The notes below the pieces were generated by a model that was not told where the DNA came from, did no database searches, and saw only the letters and a program-made list of their open reading frames with translations. From assembly GCA_964346725.1 (NCBI GenBank), contig CAYFVM010000006.1, positions 14,626 to 78,625 of the forward strand: a DNA stretch of 64,000 bases. Reading direction: 5' to 3'. The position numbers and the translations under genes were made by a program. Shown one piece after another: positions 1 through 10,489 of this stretch. This DNA comes from UBA1715 sp964346725. GTDB lineage: Bacteria; Bacteroidota; Bacteroidia; Bacteroidales; UBA1715. Position 1 is the first letter of the stretch, and each line of letters opens with the position of its first letter.

Positions 1-782
1 CCTATGCCGGGAATTTTTATACGGTCTTGATATCCTATTTCTACCGCATTTTTGTCGCGGAAGAAAACGAACAAGGTAGATTTTTGGTAATAATTTGGAT
101 AACCATACACAAAGAAATTGATGTATGTTGTAGCCAGATTATCAACCTTGATAGTGTCGGATACAACCAACGAATTCCCCGCTAAATAATATTTTCCACC
201 TGATTCGTAGCCACTCATTTGCAAATACGTATTTCCTTGAGGAACAGGAATATTTTCACTTTCAGCAGTCATCAACTGTGATTGTGGAAGTTGCACCCCA
301 TCTTCGGTAATAGGATTATTACCTCCCCAGCCTATGCCACCTATTGTTTCGTAATCCGAAAGCACAATACCATCGTAGGTGTACGTATTTGTTATCTTAA
401 TAAATGCAGAAGCTGTATCGGTATTATCATAATTTTCAAATGAAAGAACGGCTTCGCAAACCTCATTCGATTTAAAGAAAAGTCCATCGGATGTTCCATC
501 CCATACAACAGAATCAATAGCTTTATCTTCACCTTTGAGTGTTTTTTTTGCTCCCGACTCTTTGCCGGTAATGGTTATAATCCATTTTGCATCAGTTTCC
601 CATGAACCTGAAAATGCAACTGTTTCTTTTTGTGAGAAATCTACCTCAAGCACTTCCTGGTTTGTCTTAATGGCAAACGTGTCTATGGTAATTCCATATA
701 TGCTCGGGCCTACCATCTCCTCTTCGCACCCCGATGCAAAGAACAAAAATGCTGCAATTCCTATGAATGTCAATCGTTTCAT
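1..782 (-). CDS. lipoprotein of unknown function (3' end outside window)
   Basis: An open frame on the minus strand runs off the left edge without a stop, so the C-terminus is missing. From the ATG at 782 the protein opens with a lipoprotein signal (MKRLTF, hydrophobic stretch, lipobox ASGC) and continues about 240 residues as a beta-rich, Asp/Tyr-rich secreted sequence. Upstream in-frame ATGs at 788 and 794 exist; the one at 794 overlaps the stop of the preceding gene (TAATG), so translational coupling is possible. I prefer 782 because it gives the most compact signal peptide. It is the third gene of a minus-strand run with two outer-membrane barrel genes, so a cell-surface partner of these is a reasonable guess. 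I do not recognise a named family. Confidence 0.75.
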   Translation of the reverse strand, partial: MKRLTFIGIAAFLFFASGCEEEMVGPSIYGITIDTFAIKTNQEVLEVDFSQKETVAFSGSWETDAKWIITITGKESGAKKTLKGEDKAIDSVVWDGTSDGLFFKSNEVCEAVLSFENYDNTDTASAFIKITNTYTYDGIVLSDYETIGGIGWGGNNPITEDGVQLPQSQLMTAESENIPVPQGNTYLQMSGYESGGKYYLAGNSLVVSDTIKVDNLATTYINFFVYGYPNYYQKSTLFVFFRDKNAVEIGYQDRIKIPGI

Positions 783-793
783 ACTCATAATCA

Positions 794-2515
794 TTAGAAC
801 AGAACGTTAAACAACAAGAATGCTTGGTTTATCTTATACGAATTTCCTTCATCAAGATTGTCTTCCAAATTGAAACGGTCGTATTGTGCCGTAAGCGAAA
901 TATTATCGTTAAAACGGTAGCGTAGTCCAACAGCAATAAGCATTTGACTGCCATCGTACGTTTCGCATTTGTATTTTACTGTTTCGTTGAAACCATTCAA
1001 TTGTGCTTTGAAATCTGAACCTTTGTAGAACAACATTTTTGTTCCCAACAAGAAATCCAAACGGTTAAGAACTTCAATACTTGTACCTAAATCAATTGTG
1101 TGAGAATTCAAATCAACTGCTTCAACAAGCGCGTTTGATTGTTTGTAATAATGCTCTTCAGCACGATTTGCCATAGCAAATTGGTATCCGGCTGATAGGC
1201 TCACTGATTTATCCCAGTGGTACATTTTGTCGAAATTTACATTTCCACTCCAACGAGCCAACAAGTAGCTTTTCTTTGCATCTGTACCTTGTCCGGCAAC
1301 GTCTTGTAAAAATTGTGCGTCAATTTTGGTGTCATATTTTCCATCAGCATTGGCATACGAAACAAGCAAATCAAAGCCTTGACGGTTTGGTGTTGCTTTT
1401 CCATACGGCGTTACGTTGTTGAAAATCATCTCATAATCCATCAAACCAAATGAAATAGCTTGGTTGTATATAGCATCATCTGTAACTAAATCGAGTAAAC
1501 TAATAGTGCGTGCGTATGAATTCTGGCCAACGGTTGGCAACACATTCACTTGCGATGTGTAATTGATACGTTTTGATTGTGCTCCGGCGCTAAAGAAATT
1601 TTGGTCAACACGGCGGAATGACAACTCCGTCTTTAATTGATCTTTTGCTAATAATTTTCCTAAACCAATTTCGAAGAATGTACCGTTTACGTCAACGGTT
1701 TTAGCATCAGAAGTATCAGTATAATCAATTGACGAAACACCACCTTCACCAAACACATACAAGAGTTTAGCATCAATGTGTGCATTTACAGTAGCTACAC
1801 CGTTGGTATATTTCTCATACGAGGTTTTTGAAACGGTTTTTGGAATGTCGAACAAATTAATGTAGTTAGCACCAAGGTATGTTTTTTCATTAAAGTTAAA
1901 TACCATACGACCACCACCTTGCAAACGATCTGGAGTTTTTCCATCGCTGAGACTTTTATTTCTCATCATGAATGTTGTGAAATCAATTGATTCTACAACT
2001 TTATCAAAGCCAAGACTCCAAGCCAAATCAACACCTTGATTGCGCCAATAGTTTCCTATATTGAAATTTTCTTGATGACGAATTTCGCGAATAAAGTTGA
2101 ATACGTGAGCTTCGTTGTTTGCTGCCTCACCATCACTATTATACAATGTATATTCTGTCATTTTTGAATCTATGTCGCCAAAACGATATTTGATAACCTT
2201 TCCAGCTACGCCTTTGATAGAAATTTCGCGTAATTCAAGCGATGAACCTTGTCCCCAGAAACCGCCAATGGCATTCTTGACACGCAATGTGGTATGAATA
2301 CGCACAGCATCGTTCGGGTGAATATTGAGATGCAAATCAACCAAAGCCGCACCACCCAACGACTGATCAACATTTGACGTATCTTCCGATGCAAGCCAGT
2401 TGTGCAACATATCGCCTCGCGCAACACCATTGAATTGTATTTTGGGATTGGCTGTTTGTGCTTGTGCCAACATACCTAAAAATGCAAGACCTATGAGAAC
2501 GTATAACTTTTTCAT
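794..2515 (-). CDS. outer-membrane beta-barrel protein, function unknown
   Basis: 573 residues with an N-terminal signal peptide (MKKLYVLIGLAFLGMLAQAQ). The mature part is a series of alternating amphipathic strands rich in Tyr/Phe/Gly and ends in an aromatic residue (LLFNVLF), as expected for an outer-membrane barrel inserted by BamA. It lies 44 bp downstream of a second, larger barrel gene on the same strand and is followed by a lipoprotein gene that overlaps its stop by one base, so the three probably form one transcript. No plug, TonB box or SusC signature is visible. Substrate and function cannot be told from sequence. Confidence 0.75.
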   Translation of the reverse strand: MKKLYVLIGLAFLGMLAQAQTANPKIQFNGVARGDMLHNWLASEDTSNVDQSLGGAALVDLHLNIHPNDAVRIHTTLRVKNAIGGFWGQGSSLELREISIKGVAGKVIKYRFGDIDSKMTEYTLYNSDGEAANNEAHVFNFIREIRHQENFNIGNYWRNQGVDLAWSLGFDKVVESIDFTTFMMRNKSLSDGKTPDRLQGGGRMVFNFNEKTYLGANYINLFDIPKTVSKTSYEKYTNGVATVNAHIDAKLLYVFGEGGVSSIDYTDTSDAKTVDVNGTFFEIGLGKLLAKDQLKTELSFRRVDQNFFSAGAQSKRINYTSQVNVLPTVGQNSYARTISLLDLVTDDAIYNQAISFGLMDYEMIFNNVTPYGKATPNRQGFDLLVSYANADGKYDTKIDAQFLQDVAGQGTDAKKSYLLARWSGNVNFDKMYHWDKSVSLSAGYQFAMANRAEEHYYKQSNALVEAVDLNSHTIDLGTSIEVLNRLDFLLGTKMLFYKGSDFKAQLNGFNETVKYKCETYDGSQMLIAVGLRYRFNDNISLTAQYDRFNLEDNLDEGNSYKINQAFLLFNVLF

Positions 2516-2559
2516 TCTTCTATGTATTTATTGATGAATAAATTTCTTTGTTACTATTA

Positions 2560-4419
2560 TTAAAAAAATACTTTTAATTCGATTGAACCCTCAAAACCAT
2601 TGTAGTGTGAGTTCACGTTATTTTTATCTTCAAAATCGAACCAGCGAGTGCGCACATAGAGGTTGGTAAGTTCAGCCAACACTATATCGAAACCCAAGCC
2701 GAGTCCTTTTCCATATTCATTCACAGGATTTGCACCTTTTTGTGCATACACATATCCTTCGGTTCCTTTCATGTTTTCGAAACCGAAATAACTTGCCAAC
2801 GCGAATTTTGAAGTCAATTTATAATATGCTTCAAATTCATGATATTGTACTCGCATGTATGCTTTGTCTTCCTTTAAAACCGGGAATGGAGACAATTTTT
2901 CTTGACACGATGCATACGAACCTAAATAGAATAAATACACCGGACGATTGAACATATTGAATTTGTACTTCAAATTCCACTCGGTAGCAGCAAAACGTAT
3001 TTTTGATGTTACGTTTGTTGTATCAAACGGATCTGTTTCGTAATAGCTACGGAAATTGGTTGTGAGCGCACTATACGGTCCCATATAATTTTGATAACCA
3101 AATACGCGTGCGAACATGATACCATTGATGCGATGCCCGAACGAAACCGAGTTAGATTTATGCTCAACTTCTTCAGAAAAACCGGTCGCCAAATTCACCT
3201 TTACACCGGCAAGATTCAACTCTGTACGCAAATCCAATCCCTGGCGGTTACCATTAATGTAATCAATATCAGACATATTTGCACCAACCGGATATGAAGA
3301 ACCTCCTTCACCATTGTAACCTGCAGTAGTTGAAAGGAATGTATTGAAACCGGCGTTCAAGTTGATGAATGATGGTGAAAGACGATAGAAATGTAATTTA
3401 AGTGGCGCACCTATAAGCGCTTGACGTGAGAGCAATACCAAATCCATTGCCTCACCATACGAAACATTCAAGGTTTCGTCTTCTACATATCGCCCATAAC
3501 CTAGTTCTCCTGAAGCATTGAAGTCTTTAAGGAAATCTAAGCTAAAATTAAACGACCCAATATTATATCCTACAAAATTTCCATTCACCGTACTATCGTA
3601 GCTCACTGAATGGAAAGTATTGATACCTATAAAGTTTTGTCCAAATTTCTTATGTATAAATCCACCATATGAAATATTAGGAATAGTGTCGAGATACGAA
3701 GACTGCCCGCCGTTGTTTGGCGTTTTTGCATACATAATCCGCGATTCCAATCCCCAAGGCAAATCATACACCGAAGCAACAAGACCTTGGCAGAACTGAT
3801 TTCCCCAACGGAAATCGCGAATAACGGTACCTTGTGAATAATAAGAGTCGTAGTTTTGCGCAGCCATTTGGAAATAATCCCAAGAATTGCGTTCAAACAA
3901 ACTCTCACCTTCGTTTTCCGTAGCCCACAATGTTAATTTAGAAAGTCGCGTATATTGCAAACCGCCTAAACGGAAACTGATTTTTGCGTTGTCATAATTC
4001 ATTTGACCATCAAGGTTTACCCCCATTTGCAAACCGGTCTCATTGGTATTGTAGCCTGCTCCAAGCATTGGCGAATACAAGTAAAAATCGGTACGGAATG
4101 CTGTGTTAGCCGTAGGACGTGCCACTACATCAAGTTGCAACTGTGACTGACGTCCACCATCGTTTGTTGAGAGCAACATTTTTTCTTGAGAATACGTACC
4201 ATCAAACAAATCATTCATGTTTCGATAGTAAATCATGCCTCGATAATTTCCGGTAACACCGAAATTACGCAATCCCGGTTTCCCTTTAAACTTCGCTCCC
4301 GTTTTTTTATGTTCACGATGCACTACCGTATCGCCATACGGCACATCAGCCGAAGGAGGACCTGCTATCGCAAATATTGGGAAAAGAAGCAAACAAGAAA
4401 CGTGTAAAAGTAGTTTCAT
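2560..4419 (-). CDS. outer-membrane beta-barrel protein, function unknown
   Basis: 619 residues with a signal peptide ending near FAIAGPPSA. A short polar N-terminal segment (HREHKKTGAKFKGKPG) is followed by strand-rich sequence with repeated Tyr/Asn/Gly turns and a terminal strand ending KVFF. This is the layout of a large outer-membrane barrel without a plug domain. It is the first gene of a three-gene minus-strand run. The intergenic region to the divergent GH2 gene would hold its promoter. A weak minus-strand match to the Bacteroidetes -7 element (TTTCTTTG) lies about 60 bases upstream of the start. Function not recognised. Confidence 0.75.
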   Translation of the reverse strand: MKLLLHVSCLLLFPIFAIAGPPSADVPYGDTVVHREHKKTGAKFKGKPGLRNFGVTGNYRGMIYYRNMNDLFDGTYSQEKMLLSTNDGGRQSQLQLDVVARPTANTAFRTDFYLYSPMLGAGYNTNETGLQMGVNLDGQMNYDNAKISFRLGGLQYTRLSKLTLWATENEGESLFERNSWDYFQMAAQNYDSYYSQGTVIRDFRWGNQFCQGLVASVYDLPWGLESRIMYAKTPNNGGQSSYLDTIPNISYGGFIHKKFGQNFIGINTFHSVSYDSTVNGNFVGYNIGSFNFSLDFLKDFNASGELGYGRYVEDETLNVSYGEAMDLVLLSRQALIGAPLKLHFYRLSPSFINLNAGFNTFLSTTAGYNGEGGSSYPVGANMSDIDYINGNRQGLDLRTELNLAGVKVNLATGFSEEVEHKSNSVSFGHRINGIMFARVFGYQNYMGPYSALTTNFRSYYETDPFDTTNVTSKIRFAATEWNLKYKFNMFNRPVYLFYLGSYASCQEKLSPFPVLKEDKAYMRVQYHEFEAYYKLTSKFALASYFGFENMKGTEGYVYAQKGANPVNEYGKGLGLGFDIVLAELTNLYVRTRWFDFEDKNNVNSHYNGFEGSIELKVFF

Positions 4420-4732
4420 TTGATAAGGTTATAACTTTTAACTTTCTATAATTTTTTTCAAAGAAACGGAATAAAAATTAAAATACAATGCAGTTAGTGT
4501 TTTTTTTACAATAATAAGATAGACACATATAGATTGAAATTTTACCTCTTTGATAAGAAATTGTTTTTGTATGCATAAAAATCAAAAAGAAGAAAAGAAT
4601 AGTTACTTTTTGAAAACAAAAATTTCAACATATCTATAATGAAATGAAAATATTGATTTTTTTGCCGTGCTTAGTGTAAAATTTACAACAATAGTTTTAT
4701 CTTTGAAAAAATAAATAATTTACTAAAAACTC
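4420..4732. promoter_or_regulatory. AT-rich divergent intergenic region upstream of the xyl operon
   Basis: This 313-base region separates the minus-strand barrel gene from the plus-strand GH2 gene. It is strongly AT-rich and holds no credible ORF or RNA gene. A perfect Bacteroidetes -7 element (TATCTTTG) sits at 4698-4705, 27 bases before the GH2 start. No TTTG lies at the usual 17-21 bp spacing upstream. I see no clear dyad that would mark a repressor or activator site. Confidence 0.45.
4698..4705 (+). promoter_or_regulatory. candidate -7 promoter element of the xylose operon
   Basis: TATCTTTG matches the Bacteroidetes -7 consensus TAnnTTTG exactly and lies just upstream of the GH2 gene that opens the operon. 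The -33 element is not at consensus spacing, which would fit an activator-dependent promoter, but this is inference. Confidence 0.45.
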
Positions 4733-7579
4733 ATGAAGAGAATACTTTACTGCTTCTGCATTATTTCGTTATTTTTCAGCTTAGGACTTACGGCTCAGAC
4801 TCGAGAAGTGCAAAATTTCAATCAGAATTGGAAATTTGCCTTAGGTCATGCCTACGATTTCAACAAAGATTATGGCACAGGAACAGGTCATTTCTCGTAT
4901 TATGCAAAAGCAGGTTTCGGCGATGGGGCCGCTGCGCAAAACTTTGACGACCGCATGTGGCAAGACGTTACAATCCCTCACGATTGGTGCGTTTCATTGC
5001 CATTTGTTGAAAACGGAAGCACAAGTCACGGCTCTAAAGCAATAGGAAGAAAATACCCTGAAAACAGCGTGGGCTGGTATCGCAAGGCGTTTGCCATTCC
5101 CGAAGATTGGTATGGAAGTAAAATCAGTGTTGAATTCGACGGTATATACCGAAATTCTCGCGTGTGGGTAAATGGTTTCTATCTTGGCGAAGAACACAGC
5201 GGCTACAATACATTTGGCTACGATCTCACAGAATATTTGAATTATGGAGGTGAAAACGTGATTGCGGTCCGTGCCGATGCAACATACGAGGAAGGTTGGT
5301 ATTATGAAGGTGCCGGCATATATCGTAATGTGCGATTGGTAAAGACCAACCCGCTCCACATTGCTCCTTCCGGATTATTTATCACAACAGATAGCATTTT
5401 TGCGGGAAACAAGGAAGCATTGCTCACCTTGAGAACCACTATTTCTAATGAAACAAATCAACCACAATCTTTCACAATACATCACACCATTTGTAATCCG
5501 CAGGGACTACAAGTAAAAGAAGTTTCGTCTGATGTAACACTAAAGCCATTTACATCAGAACAATTCTTCAAAACGAATGTTTCCATCGCACAACCACAAC
5601 TTTGGGAAGTATGGGACATGGGAACACCGAATTTGTACACCGTTAAAACTGAGATTCTTTCAAACGGAACAACAGTTGACGGTGCAGAAAACACCTTTGG
5701 CATCCGCACTCTTCGCTTTGATGCAAACAAAGGATGTTTTCTAAATGGGCACCCAATCAAAATTCGCGGAGTTTGTTTGCATCAAGACCATGCCGGCGTT
5801 GGCGTGGCAGTAACACCTGAATTGCAAGAATTCCGTGTAGAAAAAATGATTGGCATGGGTTGTAACGCTATTCGTAGCTCGCACAACCCTACTGCGCCCG
5901 AATTTCTTGACGCGTGCGACCGACTTGGCGTACTCGTCTTGACGGAAATCAGATTAATGGGAATAAACCGAGAACATCAATATACAATTGAGCAGCTCAT
6001 TACTCGAGACAGAAATCATCCGTGCGTATTCATGTGGGGATTGGGTAATGAGGAATGGTACATCGAGGGCAACGAACGAGGTGCTAGGATTACTCGTAAC
6101 ATGGAAAACTTCGCAAGGATGCTCGACTCATCTCGCGCATTCACCATTGCTTCTAGTGGGGGCTGGGACTATGGTATTAGCAAAGCGAGCGAAGTTGGTG
6201 GCATAAACTACATCAGGCACGGTGATGTAGAGGGCCACCACAAATTGTATCCAAACCAACCTATTGTTGGCACGGAAGAAAGTAACACAGTGAGAACTCG
6301 CGGTATATATGAAACCAACAATGAAAAATGTTGGCTCGCTGCTACCAATCTCTATGATGATGGAATGGAAGGTGGATGGAAATTTTATTCTGAACGCGAT
6401 TGGGCTATGGGCATCTTTTATTGGACAGGACTTGACTATCGCGGAGAACCTACTCCATACGTATGGCCGGCCGTAGTTTCTCAATTTGGTATTGCTGATT
6501 TATGCGGTTTTGAAAAAGATAACTACTACTATCTTGCTTCGTGGTGGAAAAAAGAACCTATTGTGCACATTGCTACCAATTGGAATTATTCAAAACAAGG
6601 TAAAGAAAAAAATATCACCGTTTTCAGCAACTGCCAACAAGTTGAACTTATTCTCAACGGAAAATCGCAAGGCAAAAAAACGATGGAGAAAAACGGACAT
6701 CTTGAATGGAACATACCATTTATTCCTGGCACTTTGCAAGCAAATGGATACGATGCCAATGGAAAAATTATTGCAAAAGCAACGGTTACCACTCCTGACG
6801 TTCCTATAAAAGTTGAACTTATACCATATCACAAGCAAGTGGCAGAACAAGATGTGGCAATTGTAACAGCACAAACGCGCGACAAAAAAGGGAACGTTGT
6901 CTCTACGGCTAACAATCTCGTTCATTTCTCAGTTCAAGGCCCCGGAACTATTGTCGGTGTTGGCAATGGAGACCCATCAAGCCACGACGCTGAAGTTTTC
7001 TTAGACGAAATCACAACTGTTCCTATCACCGATTTACGTGAACTCACGGTAACAGACCTAAACACCCGCCCTGAAGTGGCTGCCGGATATAATTATTCGT
7101 CATGGATTCCTGCATTCTCCAACGAACCTGCCGATTGGCTTGAATACACCGACACACTCAAAGTTACTCGCGGCGTGTTCCAAATTGATAATTTGGTTGC
7201 TTCTACAAAAGTCACCTTGTTTGCGAAAAGCATTCTTGAAAACCAATCTGTCTACGTAAACGGACATTTATTGAAAGCAGATATTTCAAAAGACAAACAA
7301 ATTCCTGCAATTGTAATTCCTAACAGCTATTTGAAACAAGGAAAGAATGAATATGCCGTTACAGGACAAAAATTGCACCGTCCAAATCAATGGGATCAAC
7401 CAAATCGCAATCCGGGATTGGTGCAAATAATCAACAAAGCACCAGAAACTACTCGCACGTTATTTAACGGATATGCGCAAGTAATTGTAAAAGTAACGGG
7501 CAAAGGTCCTGTTACCATAAAAGCCACCGCCGATGGCATAAACAAACCGGCACAAGTAGTAATTAATTCAAACAAATAA
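4733..7579 (+). CDS. secreted GH2 glycoside hydrolase, probably beta-galactosidase
   Basis: 948 residues with a signal peptide (ends LGLTAQ). The order is: GH2 sugar-binding jelly roll (about 25-210), Ig-like domain (about 215-330), TIM barrel (about 335-600), a DUF4982-like domain (about 605-680) and further Ig-like/C-terminal domains. Catalytic candidates are the acid/base E440 in WGLGNEEW and the nucleophile E515 in VGTEESN; the motif CNAIRSSHNP is typical of the family. GH2 enzymes cleave beta-linked galactose, glucuronate or mannose by a retaining mechanism, and the exact sugar is not fixed by sequence. Being first in an operon with two alpha-xylosidase-type GH31 genes suggests removal of galactose from xyloglucan-type side chains in the periplasm. 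The next gene follows after 7 bases. Confidence 0.85.
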   Translation: MKRILYCFCIISLFFSLGLTAQTREVQNFNQNWKFALGHAYDFNKDYGTGTGHFSYYAKAGFGDGAAAQNFDDRMWQDVTIPHDWCVSLPFVENGSTSHGSKAIGRKYPENSVGWYRKAFAIPEDWYGSKISVEFDGIYRNSRVWVNGFYLGEEHSGYNTFGYDLTEYLNYGGENVIAVRADATYEEGWYYEGAGIYRNVRLVKTNPLHIAPSGLFITTDSIFAGNKEALLTLRTTISNETNQPQSFTIHHTICNPQGLQVKEVSSDVTLKPFTSEQFFKTNVSIAQPQLWEVWDMGTPNLYTVKTEILSNGTTVDGAENTFGIRTLRFDANKGCFLNGHPIKIRGVCLHQDHAGVGVAVTPELQEFRVEKMIGMGCNAIRSSHNPTAPEFLDACDRLGVLVLTEIRLMGINREHQYTIEQLITRDRNHPCVFMWGLGNEEWYIEGNERGARITRNMENFARMLDSSRAFTIASSGGWDYGISKASEVGGINYIRHGDVEGHHKLYPNQPIVGTEESNTVRTRGIYETNNEKCWLAATNLYDDGMEGGWKFYSERDWAMGIFYWTGLDYRGEPTPYVWPAVVSQFGIADLCGFEKDNYYYLASWWKKEPIVHIATNWNYSKQGKEKNITVFSNCQQVELILNGKSQGKKTMEKNGHLEWNIPFIPGTLQANGYDANGKIIAKATVTTPDVPIKVELIPYHKQVAEQDVAIVTAQTRDKKGNVVSTANNLVHFSVQGPGTIVGVGNGDPSSHDAEVFLDEITTVPITDLRELTVTDLNTRPEVAAGYNYSSWIPAFSNEPADWLEYTDTLKVTRGVFQIDNLVASTKVTLFAKSILENQSVYVNGHLLKADISKDKQIPAIVIPNSYLKQGKNEYAVTGQKLHRPNQWDQPNRNPGLVQIINKAPETTRTLFNGYAQVIVKVTGKGPVTIKATADGINKPAQVVINSNK

Positions 7580-7586
7580 TATACCT

Positions 7587-10481
7587 ATGAAACAAAATTT
7601 TGTAACAATGGCAGGATTATTTTTGGCTGGAGCTGTTTCTTTTTCCAGTTGCGCCGACAAAACCTATGAGAAAACAGATTCGGGAATTATTGTAAAAACC
7701 AGCGACTCAACAAAAGTGCGTTTAGAAGTAATTTCGTCTGACATAATTCGCGTAACGGCAACGGTTGACAAAGAATTTTCCAGCAAAAAAAGCCTCATTG
7801 TTCTTCCACAAAAAGCATATTCCGACTGGGATGTGAAAGAAGTGGACAGCCTCATTGTGTTGACAACGCCAACCTTGTCTGCTGTTGTTTCACCTGCGGG
7901 AACTGTTTGTTTCAAAGATAAAGACGGCAATGTGCTTTTGAACGAAGAAGAAAAAGCATTTGCACACGTTGACTCGTTTCCATGGCTTAATCATGGCAAT
8001 CAAGAACAACACAAAACGTGCGTAGCAAAAGACTGCAAAGATTCGTACTATCGCGTAATGGAGCGTTTCACGTCTTCCGACGATGAAGCGTTTTACGGCT
8101 TGGGCGGTCACCAACACGGCATGATGAACTACAAAGGGAAAGATGTAGAATTGGCGCAACACAACATGATTCCATGCGTTCCTTTCCTTTATTCTAATAA
8201 AAATTATGGTCTTTTGTGGGACAACTACTCTATCACTCGCTTTGGCGACACTCGCGAATACCAACCTATTAGCAGCTTGAAGTTGTATGACAAAAACGGC
8301 AACGAAGGCGGTTTAACAGCCACCTATTCTCTTGACGGCAAGAAAGTTATAAAAGAACGTACCGAAAACACCATTGACTACGCTTGGCTTGCAACCAATG
8401 GAACACGCAGCAACATTACCGATTCTATTATTTCGGAAGTTGTGAAAGGTCACGATGGCAAAATTGTTTGGGAAGGTCAAATTGAATCACGCGAAGAAGG
8501 TATTCACAAATTCTTGCTCTATGGCTCAAGTTATTTCAAGCTTTGGATTGATGGAAAACTTGTGTTTGACAAATGGCGTCAAAACTGGAATCCATGGTCA
8601 AATCCGTTTGAAGTGGCAATGAAATCGGGCGAAAAACATTCTATCAAATTGGAATGGAACACCAATTGGGGATTTTTGGGACTTACGTATTTAACGCCAA
8701 ATCCTGACCAACAAAAACTTACACTTTCGTCGGAAGCTGCCGATGAAATTGATTACTACTTTGTTCGCGGAAACAACGCCGACGAAGTAATTTCGGGCTA
8801 TCGTGCTCTAACAGGAAAAGCGACAATTGTTCCAAAATGGGCAATGGGTTTCTGGCAAAGTCGTCAACGTTACCAAACGGAAGATGAAATTTTAACTACG
8901 GTAAAAGATTTCAGAGACCGTCACTTCCCTCTTGACAACATTGTGCTTGACTGGCACTACTGGCCAACAGACGCATGGGGTTCTCACGAATTTGACTCAA
9001 TCCGTTTTGCTCATCCCAAAGAAATGGTTGACTCGCTGCACAACACGTACAACGCACACATAATGATTTCGGTGTGGCCTAAATTCTACGAAAGCACGGC
9101 TCACTACAAAGAAATGAAAGAAAAAGGTTTCATGCTTACTCACAACGTTGACATGAACCGCATAGACTGGGTTTGGCCCGGTTTCAAAAATGGTTTCTAC
9201 GATGTGTACAATCCGGGCGCTCGCGAATTGTTCTGGAAATTCCTTTCTGAAACAATTTACCCGAAAGGCTTCGATGCTTGGTGGCTTGACGCAACCGAAC
9301 CTGATATGCACTCAAATATCTCCGTTGCCGACCGCAAAGTTGACCTTACGCCAAACTATTGTGGTAACGGCGAACGCATGTTCAACCCATACGCAACGCT
9401 TCAAGCGAAAGGTGTGTACGAAGGACAACGCAAAGCCGACAACGACAAACGTGTATTCATTTTAACCCGCTCTGCATTTGCCGGATTGCAACATTACGGT
9501 GCGGCAAACTGGAGTGGCGATATTGTCTCTCGTTGGAGCGATTTGAAAGATCAAGTTGGTCACGGAACAAACTTCTCTATTTCCGGAATTCCTTTCTGGA
9601 CAATGGACATTGGAGGTTTCTCTGTTGAAGAACGATACAGCGGAAAAGAAGTTTCTGCAGAAAATCTTGCCGAATGGAAAGAATTGCAAACACGTTGGTA
9701 TCAATTTGGCGCATTCTGCCCACTCTACCGCTCTCACGGAGAATATCCATACCGCGAGCCGTTTAATATTTCCAAAGAAAACGAACCTGCATACGCTTCA
9801 ATGTTGTACTATTCAAAAATGCGTTACACGCTTATGCCATACATTTATACATTGGCCGGCATGACGTACCACAACGATTACACAATCATGCGTGCGTTGG
9901 TAATGGATTTCGGTTCTGACAAAAACGTACTCAACATCAACGACCAATATATGTTTGGACCATCATTGCTTATAAATCCTGTAACAGAATACAAAGCGCG
10001 CAATCGCCAAGTGTATTTGCCTGCAGGAACTGATTGGTACGATTTCCATACCGGAAAATCTCTCAAAGGCGGACAAACCATTACCGCCGATGCGCCATAC
10101 GAACGTATGCCGATATTCGTAAAGGCCGGTTCTATCATTCCTACCGGAATTCCTATGGAATACACCGACCAATATCCTGACTCAATTATTACAATTTACG
10201 TATACGCCGGAGCAAACGGTAGTTTCAAATTGTACTCTGACGAAGGTGAAAACTACAACTACGAACAAGGTAAATTCAGCATGATTCCTATTACCTACAA
10301 CGATGAAACCGGTGTAGTTGAAATTGGCGACCGCCAAGGAGAATTCAAGGGAATGCAAACAACGCAGACTTTCAACATAGTGTATGTTTCTAAAAACAGA
10401 CCGGTAGAATTTGGAAGCATTACAACGTTCTCTAAAACAATGCAATACAAAGGAAAACGAATTTCAATTAACTGCAAATAA
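7587..10481 (+). CDS. GH31 alpha-xylosidase-type lipoprotein with PA14 insert
   Basis: 964 residues. A lipobox (FSSC) predicts a membrane-anchored periplasmic or surface enzyme. The order is: N-terminal beta-sandwich interrupted by a PA14 domain (about 260-380), GH31 TIM barrel (about 400-760) and C-terminal beta domains. The nucleophile is D568 in WWLDATEPD and the acid/base D645 in NWSGD. The PA14 insert in the N-terminal sandwich resembles Bacteroides xyloglucan alpha-xylosidases such as BoGH31A, so release of alpha-1,6-xylose from xyloglucan oligosaccharides is the likeliest reaction; alpha-glucosidase is the alternative. It sits 7 bases after GH2 and 8 bases before xylulokinase, which supports xylose as the product. 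Confidence 0.87.
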   Translation: MKQNFVTMAGLFLAGAVSFSSCADKTYEKTDSGIIVKTSDSTKVRLEVISSDIIRVTATVDKEFSSKKSLIVLPQKAYSDWDVKEVDSLIVLTTPTLSAVVSPAGTVCFKDKDGNVLLNEEEKAFAHVDSFPWLNHGNQEQHKTCVAKDCKDSYYRVMERFTSSDDEAFYGLGGHQHGMMNYKGKDVELAQHNMIPCVPFLYSNKNYGLLWDNYSITRFGDTREYQPISSLKLYDKNGNEGGLTATYSLDGKKVIKERTENTIDYAWLATNGTRSNITDSIISEVVKGHDGKIVWEGQIESREEGIHKFLLYGSSYFKLWIDGKLVFDKWRQNWNPWSNPFEVAMKSGEKHSIKLEWNTNWGFLGLTYLTPNPDQQKLTLSSEAADEIDYYFVRGNNADEVISGYRALTGKATIVPKWAMGFWQSRQRYQTEDEILTTVKDFRDRHFPLDNIVLDWHYWPTDAWGSHEFDSIRFAHPKEMVDSLHNTYNAHIMISVWPKFYESTAHYKEMKEKGFMLTHNVDMNRIDWVWPGFKNGFYDVYNPGARELFWKFLSETIYPKGFDAWWLDATEPDMHSNISVADRKVDLTPNYCGNGERMFNPYATLQAKGVYEGQRKADNDKRVFILTRSAFAGLQHYGAANWSGDIVSRWSDLKDQVGHGTNFSISGIPFWTMDIGGFSVEERYSGKEVSAENLAEWKELQTRWYQFGAFCPLYRSHGEYPYREPFNISKENEPAYASMLYYSKMRYTLMPYIYTLAGMTYHNDYTIMRALVMDFGSDKNVLNINDQYMFGPSLLINPVTEYKARNRQVYLPAGTDWYDFHTGKSLKGGQTITADAPYERMPIFVKAGSIIPTGIPMEYTDQYPDSIITIYVYAGANGSFKLYSDEGENYNYEQGKFSMIPITYNDETGVVEIGDRQGEFKGMQTTQTFNIVYVSKNRPVEFGSITTFSKTMQYKGKRISINCK

Positions 10482-10489
10482 TACAGAAT